A DNA stretch of 64,000 nt from Pholiota molesta (lineage: Eukaryota; Basidiomycota; Agaricomycetes; Agaricales; Strophariaceae), in the NCBI GenBank assembly GCA_014925825.1, contig JACGCK010000158.1, forward strand, positions 1-64,000, given 5' to 3'. This document shows positions 43,670 to 56,115 of the stretch, piece by piece. The position numbers were made by a program, and so were the translations under genes. Below the pieces are notes generated by a model. That model saw only the letters and a list, made by a program, of their open reading frames with translations. It had not been told where the DNA came from and made no database searches. The first letter of the stretch is position 1. Each line of letters begins with the position of its first letter.

Positions 43670-45470
43670 GGGGCGGAATCGATGGCGGAGGAGATGGTGG
43701 TGGTGGTAGCGAGATGAAGGAAAGGTGGCCGTCGAGGTCCCAGAACGGGTCCAATGCTGCAAAAACTGGCACATGGCGGTCACATGCTCTGTGCCTGGCC
43801 TGCCTCCGCCAAGCTTCGCACGCTCAATCCCCTTTTTCTCCCTTCTCCTCCAACTCTATTGTCCGCACCTGTCCAATCTATAAAACGCGTTCACAGAACC
43901 TGCCCACGACGCCCCATATCCACGTCCTCCGGGAGGCGCAGACCATCTTCGCTGGTGCGCCAACCAACATCTCCGCGTCCCGACATCACAACACCGCGCG
44001 CTTCCATCAGATCGGCACGCTCAGCCCCTCTCGGGGCCTCTCGTAACGATATCACTATCAGCAACCATTAATATCCAGCTCCCATCCAGTCCCATGCCAC
44101 CCGGATCCACAGATACACCCAATCGAGGAGAATGCTGTGTTCGTCAATGTGCAAGCCGTGGCGTTGAGCGCTACGGTGGACAGTTGGCGGTGGTGGAAAC
44201 GCGTCAGATGTGCAGGTTGTACGCCGCAGTCCTGTCGCTCTCTATGCGAATATTGGCGTTGTATCATACAGCGCCTGCTTGACAGTGCTTGAAGCGCGAT
44301 GCCAGACGCGTCCTATGGCGGTGGGCAGCGGTATGACAGAGACATGAGCGGTGAGCGCCGAGCGCTTTATATGTATGGCTGCGGTTCCTATACCACAGTG
44401 CGGGGGAATTCCGACTGATATCGATTCTACCACATAGACACCTTTGTTGCGGTTCGCTATGTTTTGACGACAATAAACTGTCCTATCCCCGACCCAGCCA
44501 TCTCGTCATAGCCATCGCATCCCAGTTACCAAAGCCAACGCCAACGCCAGCGAAATTCGCACTGCGCATATCCCAGACCCCACGCCTGCCCCCTTTCCCT
44601 GGACGCGCCACCCACCCCGCACCCCGCCGGCTTTTTTCACCCCACCAAGCGCGTCCACCGACCCCCGACCCCTCCTCCTCCGCCCGCAAGGGGCGGCGCG
44701 GCGCGGACACGCCCCGCCCCGCACACGCTGCGACCCGCCGCCCTCCGGGACACCCGCTCTCCACATATGCGCGCGAACACCCCCCGCGCCGCCGGGCGCC
44801 GGGCGCAGAATGCGGAGGGCAGGTCAACATACGTCCCGAGGCTGCTGGCAGGTTGACTGATAGGGTCCACCGCGTTCTGGCATTAGAAGGTCATCGGCGT
44901 GAAGACAGACAGACGGACTCGGTTTAGCCAGCGCACGAAGGCGCTCCCCGCGCTGCACGACGTGGATGGTGTCCTCTGGCCCCTTCCGCACGCTGGCTGG
45001 TCTGCGCGCTGGTGCGTCGCCGACGAGGGGCGGGCGGGCGGGCGGGCGTGTGGCGTGTGGAGGGATGGAGGGAGGGAGGGACGCATGGTCGGCGCTGGTG
45101 GCCGGGGTTCGACGCGTGAATCTGGATCCAGGAGTACAGATGCGAAAAGGTGGTGAGTAGATGAGTCTCCCGCCACCACGCTGATATATTGACATGCTTA
45201 TGCGCGGATTATTGGTGTTACTACCTCGCTCACCGTCTGTGCACGGACTCACTGGAACGTATGCGATAGACAAGTCAAGGCGATTGGAACCTCACACTCT
45301 TGTATCTACGCCCGTTCGCCTCGACGAAGCATCCAGTTTGTGATTCGATAGCATAGGCGGGGATTCTATGCTATTTACGCGAATCTATAGGTGGATTATG
45401 TTGCGTTTTTCGCAATGGTGTACGGATTGTACACATACTAATCCTACATACAATACGCTATCGTAACGAA
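43670..45470. other. GC-rich intergenic region, no gene supported
   Basis: The stretch 44540-45150 is strongly GC-rich with CGGGCGGGCGGGCGG and GGGAGGGAGGG runs; frames there look compositional. A CTATAAAACG box lies at about 43876-43885 on the plus strand, but no convincing reading frame follows it. Confidence 0.35.
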
Positions 45471-45621
45471 CATGCCTTGCACGAGGTTGGAAATCCCCTT
45501 TTTCAGGGAGAGTCCACAAGTGGGTCGTTCCTACGTATCACAAGATTCAAAATATCAACGATATAGGTACTCTCAAGTATTCTCCAAAACGAACTCATTC
45601 CTACCAAGCGATAAAGCTCCC

Positions 45622-46791
45622 TCAGTGCACACCGACACATCCGACGCAGACCAAGCAGTACGAATCACCACAGATGCCTGCCCCCTCTATATTATGGAAC
45701 TCCCCCCCGTCCTTCTCGCGCGTAGACGTAGAGATGATCTCCACCAGGATACCCGCGGCGACGTTCGGCTGGCGGATGATCTTCCGCAGGCGCTCGCTGT
45801 GCACGTCGTTTTTCGCCAACACGAGCTTCGCTATAAGGTTGCATACACGCAGTGTGAATGTGAGCCGTCGAGGTTGCGGGAGAAGAAGCAAAAGGAAGGA
45901 CACGGCACGTACCCATATCGGTCTCCACCGGCCCAGGGCATTGGGGGAACGCCACTGCGCGCTGCGTCAGCGCGGCCTCCTCACATGGACAGAGTCCCCT
46001 AACTAAATAGCACACACCTAGCCATTCGTTCTCGAAGTGGATCTTCCTCGTAGCCCAGTTCAGCGCGGCCTTGCTGGCGCCATACGCCGCCTTGTCCAGG
46101 CTGCCCGCGTGGATGGACCCCAGGCTGCCCGCGCCGGAGCTGATGGGGACGAACCGCGGCTGCGCGCTGGCGTGCAGCGCGTCGCGCACGGATTGGAAGA
46201 GCACGATGGGGCCGAGGACGTTGACCTATCATTCATCGCGTGAGTTTTTTCGTGGGTCTTGTGTTGAGAGAGAGAGAGAGAAAGGGGGGGCGTACGGAGA
46301 AATGCTCCTGGAAGATGTCCACGGGCGTCTCGTGGAGCTTTCCCGTGTAGTTCGCGATACCTAACCGTAGATATCAAGGAAACGTAAGTCAAACTCCACC
46401 GTAAAACAAAGAGACAACATCTGAATCGGAACTGCACCAGCGTTGGCGATCACCGTATCAACACGGCCGTGCTTCGCCTGGATCTCCGCCGCAACAGCGT
46501 CGTTGCCCTCCTTGTCCCCGGCGACGTACTTCACGATCTCCACGCGCCCAGGATACTTCCCCACCAGCTCCTCGAGCTGGGCGGCGCCGCCGGAGGGATC
46601 GCGCACGCCGGCGTAGATGACGGCAGAGGGGTCTTTGCACGCGATCGCGTCGACGATGGCTAGGCCTGTACGGTAAGGTGTATGTAGTTTGAAAGTGAAT
46701 TGAGTGGATAGGGGATAAGGGGCGATGTGCGGTGGACGTACGTACCGATGCCCCGCGAAGCTCCTGCGACGAGATAAATTTGGCCAGACAT
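45622..46791 (-). CDS. Short-chain dehydrogenase/reductase (copy 2, inverted)
   Basis: Inverted paralogue of the gene at 4719. It starts at ATG 46791 (MSGQIYLVAGASRGIG) and keeps all SDR landmarks: the Gly-rich cofactor motif, VIANAG, FVPISSGAGSLG with the catalytic Ser, AYGASKAALNW with Tyr and Lys, and the CPGPVETD loop. Exon structure matches copy 1. The C-terminus keeps STREKDGGEFHNIEG, then, in place of the short usual ending, runs on through a Cys/Val-rich tail (GDSYCLVCVGCVGVH) to a TGA at 45622-45624, so the end differs from copy 1. Codon use is more GC-rich than in copy 1. TATA box at about 46837-46845. Likely functional, substrate unknown. Confidence 0.85.
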
Positions 46792-47370
46792 GGCTGATAG
46801 AAGGATGTTGGTGTTGAGGGGTACGGAGAACGAATGATTTTATATCGAATTCATGTTGCTAAACGGTGATGGAACTGAACCATCGTTATCAGTAGAAGAT
46901 CGTGCACCATGTGAATAGATGCCCTCAGATTGAAATTCTGCCGCAGTAGTATGTCAGAGTATGTCTAGTCACGTTCAGCATTATAAATTCGGAGGCTGCT
47001 GATGTTTAAACTTCGTCGGCCTGGGGTGACGCGTACCACTGGCATGCCTCGGCAGGGATGTGAGTACTGTGTCCCGACCATCCTCCAAGCTCCAAGCTCC
47101 AAGGCTTTACCTGCACCGCCCCTTTCTTCTCGGGACCGCACGAGGTAGGGTGCCGTTAGTGTGCCGTTCGAGTCTTTGAGCAGAGGCTGCAGAGCAATCC
47201 CCGCTGCCCAAAACAGGCAAGGGGCAACGAGAGCGGAGCCGTAAATGTTATTTACACGCGCACGGACCTTGTCAATGACTCTTCTCACCTCGCTGCGCTG
47301 GCGGCTGAGACGCTGCTTCCTGGCCGCTCCTGCAATTCTGACCCTCGTACGGATGCTCATGGAAATCTCA
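46792..47370 (-). repeat. Upstream half of the inverted SDR duplication
   Basis: Reverse complement aligns with 4240-4718 (shared GGAAGCAG, GTCCGTGCGCGTGT, CTCTGCTCAA, GAGGCATGCCAG). The open frame on the minus strand here is not conserved in the left copy, so it is not called as a gene. Confidence 0.5.
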
Positions 47371-48305
47371 GAAAACTGCTGCTACACAATCTGCGCTGCT
47401 GGTAGGGACAACTGAAAGGAAACAGAAGCTGGGGCAGAACGAGGTTGATGGGCGTGTAGTGCGTGCTAAGCGCTAATGACGACCACACGGGTGACGGGGA
47501 CTAGGTTTGGACCGAGAAATGGGCGATCTGTGATAACGTCTGAGATCTGAGCCTCTGTGAGCGGATATGTCAAGGCGAATGATATACACTTTGGCGCGCG
47601 AGAAGTTCGTCGTTGCTACCGTTGACTTGCGCATGCGAGCGCATGTCTTCCTTGACTGGAGTCTGGACCCCAACATGACCTTTGCGCCCTCCTCGATGTA
47701 ATCATACACACGCCCATGTGTCAATCCGGGACTTCATGCTGCTGTATCTTGTCCTCGATTTTGCCCTCGAATGTGTTTTGACGACAATGGACATGTACGA
47801 TGCAGAGCTTTCACAGTGATTGACTTGTTCTGTTGATTATACCTAATATCCTTTGGTCAACCCTCTGCGCTAACTTGTTTATTATTCTGGGGTTTGTTTT
47901 GCAACTGGCGGACGGTACGCGTACTTCGTTCGCCTCAATGGTAGCGCACATAAATTCCCACTTAAGTGCACCTCATTTCCTTCCATCCGCAACCGTATAT
48001 TATATGACTCCAGACAGATTCCCCCTCCGCGTGGCCTCATAGCTAGATTCGTATCAAGACGCCATGATTATAAATTGATAATCGTCCAAACCTTGTTCCA
48101 GTAGAACTGTCAGGAAGATTTCTTTCCGAGGCCACTCAGTTGCAGTTTCAATTGAGTTCAGAACAAGGTGCGTGACCATCTTTACCAATCTACGCAGACC
48201 GCTTACTTTCCAGCATGTACTCTGACTCGCGCCTGCGAATAGAACACTGGGTATAAATACCATCGTGCGTTGTACGCCAAAATGACATTACAAACTTACC
48301 AACCT
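47371..48305. other. Intergenic region, no gene seen
   Basis: Ordinary composition; the last 100 bases are presumably the promoter of SDR copy 3 (TATAAATA at about 48252). Confidence 0.35.
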
Positions 48306-49268
48306 ATGTCTCAATCTGCAGCCCACATCTACCTCATCACGGGAGCGACGAGGGGGATAGGTGCGTCGTTTTACCCTTTACCTGAAGATCCACTGACTTA
48401 GATTACCGTTCGATGCTAAGGATTAGCCCTCGTTGATACTGTTGCTTCCAGAGACCCCTCCGCCGTCGTCTATGCCGGCGCACGCGATCCATCTGGTGCT
48501 TCCCAACTTAAAGCACTTGCGGCCAAGTATCCAGGGCGGATCGAAATCGTGAAATATGTCGCAGGCGACAAAGAAGGTAACGAAGCCATTGCGAAAGAGA
48601 TCCGGCGGAAGTATGGGCGCATCGATACTGTTATTGCGAGCGCTGGTGAGAGTCTCCTCGTAGTGCCGTGACCTACAATGACATGACTGACCTTCGATCA
48701 TGCACGTCGCTTTTCTAGGCATCACGAATTACATGGGCAAGGTGCACGACACACCCATCGATCAATTCACGAACCACTTCTCGGTACGTTACTTCGCTTC
48801 CGCTATTCCCGCAGCGCACATCCACAGCGCTCACGTATCCCGCGGACCCCCATCCGCAGATCAACGTCCTCGGCCCCATCGTGCTCTTCCAATCCGTCCG
48901 CGCGCTGCCCCAAGCCAGCGCGCTGCCGCGCTTCGTCCCCATCAGCTCCGTGGCGGGAAGCCTGGACCTCACGTCGCCGAACGCATTGGATTTGTCGCCG
49001 TACGCCGCGAGCAAGGCCGCGTTGAACTGGGTGCGTGCTGCTATGTTACATGTTTTTTGGCGCGCGACATGTGAACTGACAGCAATGGGAAACAGCGCAA
49101 CAAGTGGCGTCCTTCGACGCGAGCGGTCAGCTCGCGCAGTTCTTCAAGACCGTCATGCGCTCGCCTGCGGTGGCCGCTGGCCTGTTGGTGGATATCATCA
49201 CGGCGTCGACGCGCGAGAAGGACGGGGGCGAGTTCCACAGTGTCGACGGCGGAAGATACGCGTGGTGA
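48306..49268 (+). CDS. Short-chain dehydrogenase/reductase (copy 3, shortened)
   Basis: Starts MSQSAAHIYLITGATRGIG at 48306 and follows the copy 1 exon plan: ALVDTVASRDPS, VEI-type beta strand, TVIASAG (Ser replaces the usual Asn of NAG), NVLGPIVLFQSV, FVPISSVAGSLD and YAASKAALNW. After AALNW an intron (about 49029-49082) joins directly to QWETAQQVASFDASGQLAQF and the C-terminal STREKDGGEFHSVDGG, to TGA 49266-49268. The segment present in both other copies between NW and this exon, which includes RKIHxENEW and the PGPVETD loop, is absent; about 30 residues are missing while the frame is kept. That loop shapes the cofactor and substrate pocket, so activity may be altered or lost. Confidence 0.75.
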
Positions 49269-49534
49269 TTGGTTAGTCGGGCTTCGCGTTTGTACATGCA
49301 TATAATTCATGTGTAGAAAGACGCGAGATAGTTCGAGAAAATAATCGCAATTCAAACGACCGGAAGCGACCTCGAATCTGCACGCACTTAGTGGTTGGAT
49401 CAGTCTAAGGCCCAGTTGTTCAGTTGTTTCCGAATATCATTTGATTTCATTTGTTTCAGTATCGCATGCCGATATCATTTGAACGCAATAAATAAAAACG
49501 AAAAAAGGAAGTATTGCTCTGTAGAGAAAACCCT

Positions 49535-50130
49535 TCACAAAAACTTCGACGGCCCCATGACAACATTCCAAAACCTCCTATCCATATCCATCACATCATT
49601 ATCCTTCCTTGCCTCTCCACTTACACCTCCGTCCATGCCCCGCACCCCAATCCTGCTCCCCACATAACTAGACACGGAAGGCGCAGGCGCAGGCAAGATG
49701 GACCTGTATTTCCTCTCTGCCTGTGCGACGAAGCTGGCGGTGGGTTTATTTGTGCGACGTGGTGCCAAGGATCGCGGTGGCACCCAGCCCGGGTGCGCCG
49801 TGCGCCTGTGCACGGCGAGGCCGAGCAGATTCGCGCGGGCGTGCGGGCAGTCGGGGAAGCCGCATCTGACTACGTAGGGTCTCTGCCTAAGTAATGAAGT
49901 TAATAACGTTGCAGGTATGATAAAATAGGAATGGCGACAATCCAAATAATTGCACGGAAGACAAAGATCATAGAGGAATGCAAGCGCGAAAACGTTGTAG
50001 ATGTGGGCACTTGCCTGGTATTATCATGAGGCTTCCGTTGAGCTTTGGCGCTCTGCTTGGCGTGCGACATGGCGTGCCATCTCAGACGCGTCGGGTAGGG
50101 GACCAGCAGCGCGCTGCAATCCTTCACGGG
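49535..50130 (-). CDS. C2H2 zinc-finger protein (second of a pair)
   Basis: The minus strand shows at least two exons. One begins after an AG at about 50135 with CPVKDCSALLVPYPTRLRWH and AMSH (C-x4-C-x12-H-x4-H) and ends at a GTGCCC donor. The next, from about 49885, has CGFPDCPHARANLLGLAVH and RRTAH (same spacing) and a Ser/Pro/Arg-rich tail ending RRFWNVVMGPSKFL. One or more 5' exons between 50140 and 50680 are likely but not fixed (a possible CEYCHFTF exon near 50645). The ending FWNVVM is shared with the neighbouring gene. Nuclear nucleic-acid binding is inferred from the fingers. Confidence 0.5.
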
Positions 50131-50731
50131 ACACTGCTGTTCAAAATGAATGTAATATAGCAGAGCACACGAGTCGCGAAGTCAGCGAGCGAAGTTAGAG
50201 GCGCTTGCGGAGCACGTACGTAGCGGACAGTCTTTCGACTCTGAGTTATCATCGCGGTCGAGTGGCGATGCATGTATTTCAGGTTTTAGTGCCGATTTAT
50301 TCACACAATGGTTCAAGGTGAGAGGTTGGCGGGATTGAGAACGTTGTCAACTGCGGCGCTCGCTCTATATAACAAAACACAAGGCCCTCCGAAGCAAAGT
50401 AGACAAGTGGCTCCAAGCGTCTGTTGCGCTTGTGCCAGTATCGGCATCGTATATGGTAAGAAAGCAAAGGCGCACATACTAAATCGGGTAGGCGCCTGAC
50501 CTGAGGTGACTTACCTTGCCAGTTGCGGAGTGGCACAGTCGTATTATAATTGAGAAATGTGTACGGAATGTAGAATATTTGTAGATGGCCATAGCGCTTG
50601 CTTGTGTGCCACCCCCGCGGAAGGTGAAGTGGCAATACTCACAGACTGCGAGATCCAAGTAGATAGAGTTCATTGTATTAATTATAAGCTCAACGCTCTC
50701 CCAGAAAATTTACGAGTAAGTTGCACTAAGG

Positions 50732-51298
50732 CTAATCCATGACAACGTTCCAAAAGCTCTTGGATCCATTACCAGCATTATCGGCGAGCACGGGGCGTTG
50801 CGCATTGAGCGCATCCCCTTGAAGACCGTCTTCTGAATCCTGTTCATAAACGTCGTTCGATGGAGAAGGTGCATCAGGAGGAAGCATCCAGCATTGTATA
50901 AATCTCACTGGCAGGTTTCTTTCTTTCTTTTGGACTTTCTGTTGGACATGTAAACTAGAGCAGGACACGATAAAGAAAGCGCAAATCAGTGTGTTGTCCG
51001 TTCAACAACTGAAAAAAAATCACGTACTGTTGTCTGTTCACATGGGCCTCGAGAGCATGTTGTCTTTTTATATGGGCCTTGAGATCACGTATTTCCCGGA
51101 AAGCTCTGTTACATCCTTGAATCTCACATTTGAAACTTTTCCTATTGATACGCCGTTAAAAGAAGAAGTTTTCCACCGAATAAAAGAAATTGAAAGAACT
51201 TGCCTGGTACTCTCGTCGTGCGTCCTAATATGCCGCTGTAAGCTATCTCTTCTGGTCAAAATTCTACCACATCCTGGCACTGGACAACTCTGCAAATG
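50732..51298 (-). CDS. C2H2 zinc-finger protein (first of a pair)
   Basis: An exon beginning after an AG at about 51291 encodes SCPVPGCGRILTRRDSLQRH and IRTH, a standard finger with C-x4-C-x12-H-x3-H. A later exon (from about 50955) gives LHVQQKVQKKERNLP, and the gene ends in GSKSFWNVVMD at 50732. The 5' exon was not found. The shared ending with the gene at 49535 suggests the two arose by tandem duplication. Confidence 0.45.
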
Positions 51299-52530
51299 AA
51301 ATGCCGATCAGATATGACGCAGATGCGGAACACGGGAAAGAGCAGTGTACGTACAAAACCATTATCTCCAGTGCCACCCGTCTCGCCGCTGATTGAAATG
51401 AGAGTCATTATGCAGTGAAGCACGACTTGGGTATGAAATCAACAGGAAATGATCGCGGTCCTACGAAAGGGAGCTTGACCGACGGGGTCGACGACAAAAC
51501 CTAGAGGTTATATACGTATCTTCAAATCTACGCTTGGTGCAGTTGGCACGCGCCTCTCCGCACCCTGATTGCGAGAGGCGTACACTCCAAATTGAGTGAA
51601 TTGCGCTTGCTTGCATCGTAGCAAGGTTACTGCAAGCGCTCAAGCGCATGCATCATGCCTCTCACGGTCCAAGCTGGGCTAGAGACCTCTTGGGTGGCGT
51701 AGATCGTCCACTTCCTTTCTGATTGTACGGCGATGTCATGATGATGCCTTGGCCATTACTTACTCCAGCCTTTCCAAGGGCCCAAGGGGCGACTCGCGAG
51801 TCCTTAACTTTAAATGGCTCAACATCTCTCACCATCAGTGGGGGCAGCCAAGGGGCAGCCAATGACGGCACACGGACCGATGTCGGATCAATTGCTCCCA
51901 TACCCCGGAGATGCTCGGCTCCGAATCCGGCCAAGGCTGAATACTGAGTACTAAGTACTAAGTGTTGAACGAATTTCTTCAGTTTCCCTCCAAACGCCAT
52001 CGCCAGTCTTTATTCATGCACAGTTGGGTTTTTCATTGGACTGGTATTCTTATCGCATTGCTTTGCCTCACCTATGTGACTCGCACGAGTCCCAAGTCCC
52101 CGCTTCGCCTGTCAGTTCCTTATCATACTCGACAATCGGTATTGGTCACTTGCTCAGCGATACGTGCTCAATGAAGGGTTTACTAGAAAACAATAGGCTC
52201 TTTGTGTCTTCCTTCCAATGATATGGAACGTACTCTTATTTCTATAGCTGTTTTCATATCTGTAGGGAACCGTCGTGTGTATAGCTGATCAAATTTTACA
52301 CGTCTACTTCTAACGTATCAAGAACGCTCTCCGCAAGGCAGCGAAATGTGAGGCTTGAGAATCAGAAGACTCCACTGCCTTAGAAAAGACGCGTCATTCG
52401 TGATTCCGGCTGGATCAATAATCGGCTTGTAAGGATCGCATGCAGGGCGTTATGAAGGAACCGAGGCCGAGGAGAAACACGAACAAAATTGGTCTAAAGA
52501 AGCGAGGGCAGAGTATAAAAAAATCCCCCA
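51299..52530. other. Intergenic region, no gene supported
   Basis: Holds a short direct repeat AGTACTAAGTACTAAGT at 51948-51964 and frames without motifs. Confidence 0.35.
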
Positions 52531-52539
52531 TTTTAGGAA

Positions 52540-53770
52540 CAAATGCAATTCGAACGAATCAGCGGCCAACGCATCCACGAAACGCGCTTGATGCACCAAC
52601 ATCCCATCCTGTCTCTAGAACAGAGGAAACAACGTGGTCAGAAGCATACGACGCACACCTCAGTCGCCCCATTCAACACGCAGAAACTCCAACATTGGGA
52701 ACCAAAACGCCCGAACCCGCGCGCCAGCATTCCAGACACCAGCAAGCCACGTCGCAGACCTCGACTCGACAACCTGCGCGCAATAGAAGTGCGTCCGCTT
52801 CGTCCTCCACGCAACACCTCCGGAAATGGTGATCATCAGCAGATGGCGCTGCAAGCGTCAACAAAAGCTAAAACGGCCAACATGGGGGGTGGCACATGAT
52901 GGATGGACGAATCTGAGCATGCCATTGGCGCCGGCCGGATGGCGCACCGCCGTGGCAGCAGCGTCGCGCCTCAAGGGGCTCGACGCGTACTCGGATGTAA
53001 GCTGAAGCTCGCCCCACCCCCAATAGACGGATTGTTCTGCTGGCGATACCACCCGGAAAGGGGCGCCAGAGGTGAGGTATGTCGTCAATCGATAACACCC
53101 ACTGGACTTTTGCGGTAGACGTTTCCAGATAACCCCCGAAATGACCCTCCGGGCGTGCGCAAGCGCAGAGGGCCTCAAGAAGAAGGTAAGGCACGAGAGG
53201 CATCTGCGACGGAAGTTCGAATCCCACCATACCTAAAGAGATGAGCCTGATCGCCCTATCAGCCTTCAGACGTTGCCATCCTGCGCGCTGAATGAACTTT
53301 CCATGGCGTCGAGCAGTGCCCGCCCTGGTGGGCTGCATGTATCTCGCCGATCGCCAGATCCCTGCGCCAGCCTCCGTGCGATCATGATACGGCGTGGAGC
53401 ACACCCTAGCTCGAGCTGAGAGCGTTCACATCATGTCTGCCAATGGTAACCTCCCCCCGCCGCACTGGTTTGCCCGTGGCGGCGCTTTGAGGGAGGGACT
53501 GCTGGAACGGACTGACGTGAACGCTCGCAGCATTCGCGCTGGTCGACTGGGATGCCGCCTCAAGGCCTCACTGCGGTCGAAGTCGACGCTCCGCATCTGT
53601 CTGTCGTCGCAAAGAGACACTAGGCTATTCCTGCCAACGACATGTCGCTCCTTCGTCGTCACCACCGTAGTCGTTCGCTAATAGCTCTGTCAATTGTTGA
53701 GCTGAAAGCTAACAGAATTTGGGTTACTCACCGATTTTTTCTAATGGTATGTCATTTTCCGCACCATCAG
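52540..53770 (-). repeat. Right arm of the dispersed inverted repeat
   Basis: Reverse complement of the family at 440-1950, diverged, with one copy of the roughly 150-bp unit that is doubled on the left. Both copies keep short open frames ending VVIR/VVVR, but shared stops and shifts make coding status doubtful. Confidence 0.55.
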
Positions 53771-56110
53771 CACCGTTTTCTGACCTCAACGCATGATAAC
53801 CTGCGGCGACATACATCGAAACCACCTGCAGGATGGATCAGACCTCGAGTACCACTTGTATTACAGGTGGAAACTCACATCGTAGTTCCTGCAGCACGGC
53901 ACCATCATCACCATTGTCGTCTCCGAAGTCGTGGTTGCAGTCAGCGTCGTTCCACAACCCGCACAAGTACTAATGGCGTGTGCGGCACATGCGAGATGGA
54001 TGGAAGCGTTATCGATGAAACGAGGACAGCAGCGACTTGCAGCATTCGATCGCCAGGATTATCAAGGAAACATTGCTTGATATGAATGGCTTTCGCTCAG
54101 AGCGAATGTGCGGTGGTGGGGGTCAAGTGGTGCCAGCAATGTCGATGTCATTCAGGTCGCTGTAGTCGTTGTACAGCATCAAGACAAGGCCAAGACGCTC
54201 CACGGCCACACTGTTGCCTGATTCGGCCCGTATGCCGTGATACGCGGGAACGTCCGAAGAGAGCCGAAAGAGCCGAAGCTCTCGTTCGAATCTCTGTCAC
54301 TGCACCTTCACTCACAAAGACACTCGGAGTCGGTGCTCGTAACGGTTAACTCACGTCGTATCCTCCATTCTGTCAATCTCACGCAGGCGCTTGTAATCCT
54401 GTGCTGTGCTACCGTACCTGGGCTGCTCGACGCCCCTGGGGCGCTCTTTGTGTAACTTGCTCTCACAAACCTTTGTTCGATGCACGAGCGCATACTGAAC
54501 ATGTCAGGCTGGGAACCATTGTCTTGTCTTCACCCTCCACGTGGCCTTCAAAGTCTGCGAGTAAATTACACTGGATCTATCAGGCCAGGCATCATGAAAC
54601 GGCTATTCGGATAGGGCTATCTCTTGATGCATCCTAGATACGTTGCGATATACTTTGCATTCGTTTCGTTTCCTTCTCCGCCTTGCTCCCTCCCTCCATC
54701 AAACAAACCTTGCGCAGCACTTGTCCGCGCTTTCCACCGTTTTCACACTGCGCAGCGAGGTAAATCAAACATCATCTGCATCGTACCCGCTATTTTGCGC
54801 GAGCCAAGCCATCATATCGAAGACTGCAGTGACATTCTCTGGATATCTGACTACCTCCCTCACAGCCTCAGGTCTTGCTTCATCCTCGCCTCCAGATCTC
54901 CGATTTAATCACACTGGCAAAGGGGTCTTGCGACGTAGCTGGAGAGCGCAGGGGCACGAAAAAAGCGAAAGGAGGTTTAGGGCATGGAAAGGGAATTTTC
55001 GAAGAAATGGTAGACCATACCGTGAGTGTTATGCGAAAAAAAATATGACGCTCTGACAACGTGGAACGTGGAACGTGAAGAAGATGCGGTCAAATGAGCT
55101 GTCGTCGAATTGCTATATACTAGTATATTGCCCAAATATTGCCTACTACGTGTAATCTCAAATGCTCTGGAAATAGACATCCACTCTTTTGACTTTCCCA
55201 TACGGTTCGGTTCGCGAGTGTGAAGATCATACAAAATTATCACACATCCGATGTTGAACAATGACTTGAAGTCCCCGGGGTCACTTTATAAAACCGTTCT
55301 CTTCCTAAACCTCTTTCAAGGGGTGATTCGACACACTTGAAGGTCATGTGGGGCTAAAGAAGAAGGGAGAGGTTTGACTTGTGGAGGGGGTCTTGAGGAC
55401 GAGAAGGAGGGCACTGGAGAAGGAGGGTCATTAGGTCGCCTTGGGGTGTATTATTTAGTGAGTGATCTTTTCTTCTCGGTCAGTTCGAAGGATTTTCCCT
55501 TTGAACGCATTCGTCTTTTCCATTTTCGTACCAGACCCTTATCTCACGACTTTTTTTTACTCTTCAAGTCGCTCATGCTATTCGCGAAACCCCACTAATC
55601 ACCGCCTCTATTTCTTTCTCTACGCAGACCCAACACTCTGCCGGTGATGGCCCGGAGCTCATGCACGACGACACTGGAGATCATCGATATGCGAGTCTGG
55701 AGCGAGCAGATAAAACACTGACGACAATAGCTATTGGGGTACGTCTTTCGTCAACAGCTCTGCTGTATTTGTGCTACCTGTATTGATTAATCGACTTGCA
55801 GTCGCGCATAGGCTTCTAGCATGCTGCTCTAGCTGGGCGTGGCGCCTCTAGGAATGAGTTTCCGTCAATGATGTAATGGCGTGCGGTATGGTGTGCGGTA
55901 TGGTGAGTTAACTCATCTCCGTAATTTGAAGTTGATGTTCCTCGTGTACGGATATTTTATAGTAGTACTTTCCAGTCGCTCATGCGGTGTCGGCGTAGCG
56001 AGGGTATTGATCATAAATATCTATCACTATTTTACTAGCGAAACACAATAGACTCCATATGAATCAGGAAACGAACTGAATGGCCATTGAGAATATTGGA
56101 CGCTATGCTC
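53771..56110. other. Region without a supported gene
   Basis: 53800-54000 resembles the left-edge membrane-protein exon at 104-345 but is frame-broken. From 54600 to 55060 several frames are open on the plus strand without a recognisable motif. 55100-56110 shows nothing. Confidence 0.3.
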
Positions 56111-56115
56111 CTCTT

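Noticed and set aside
44480..45180. Several long minus-strand frames in GC-rich DNA
   Set aside because: Composition is extreme with simple G/C runs, all frames are open together, and no motif or splice pattern supports coding.
53200..53240. A tRNA T-loop look-alike, GTTCGAATCCCACC
   Set aside because: The flanking five bases do not pair and no acceptor, D or anticodon arm can be formed around it; the region belongs to the inverted repeat family.
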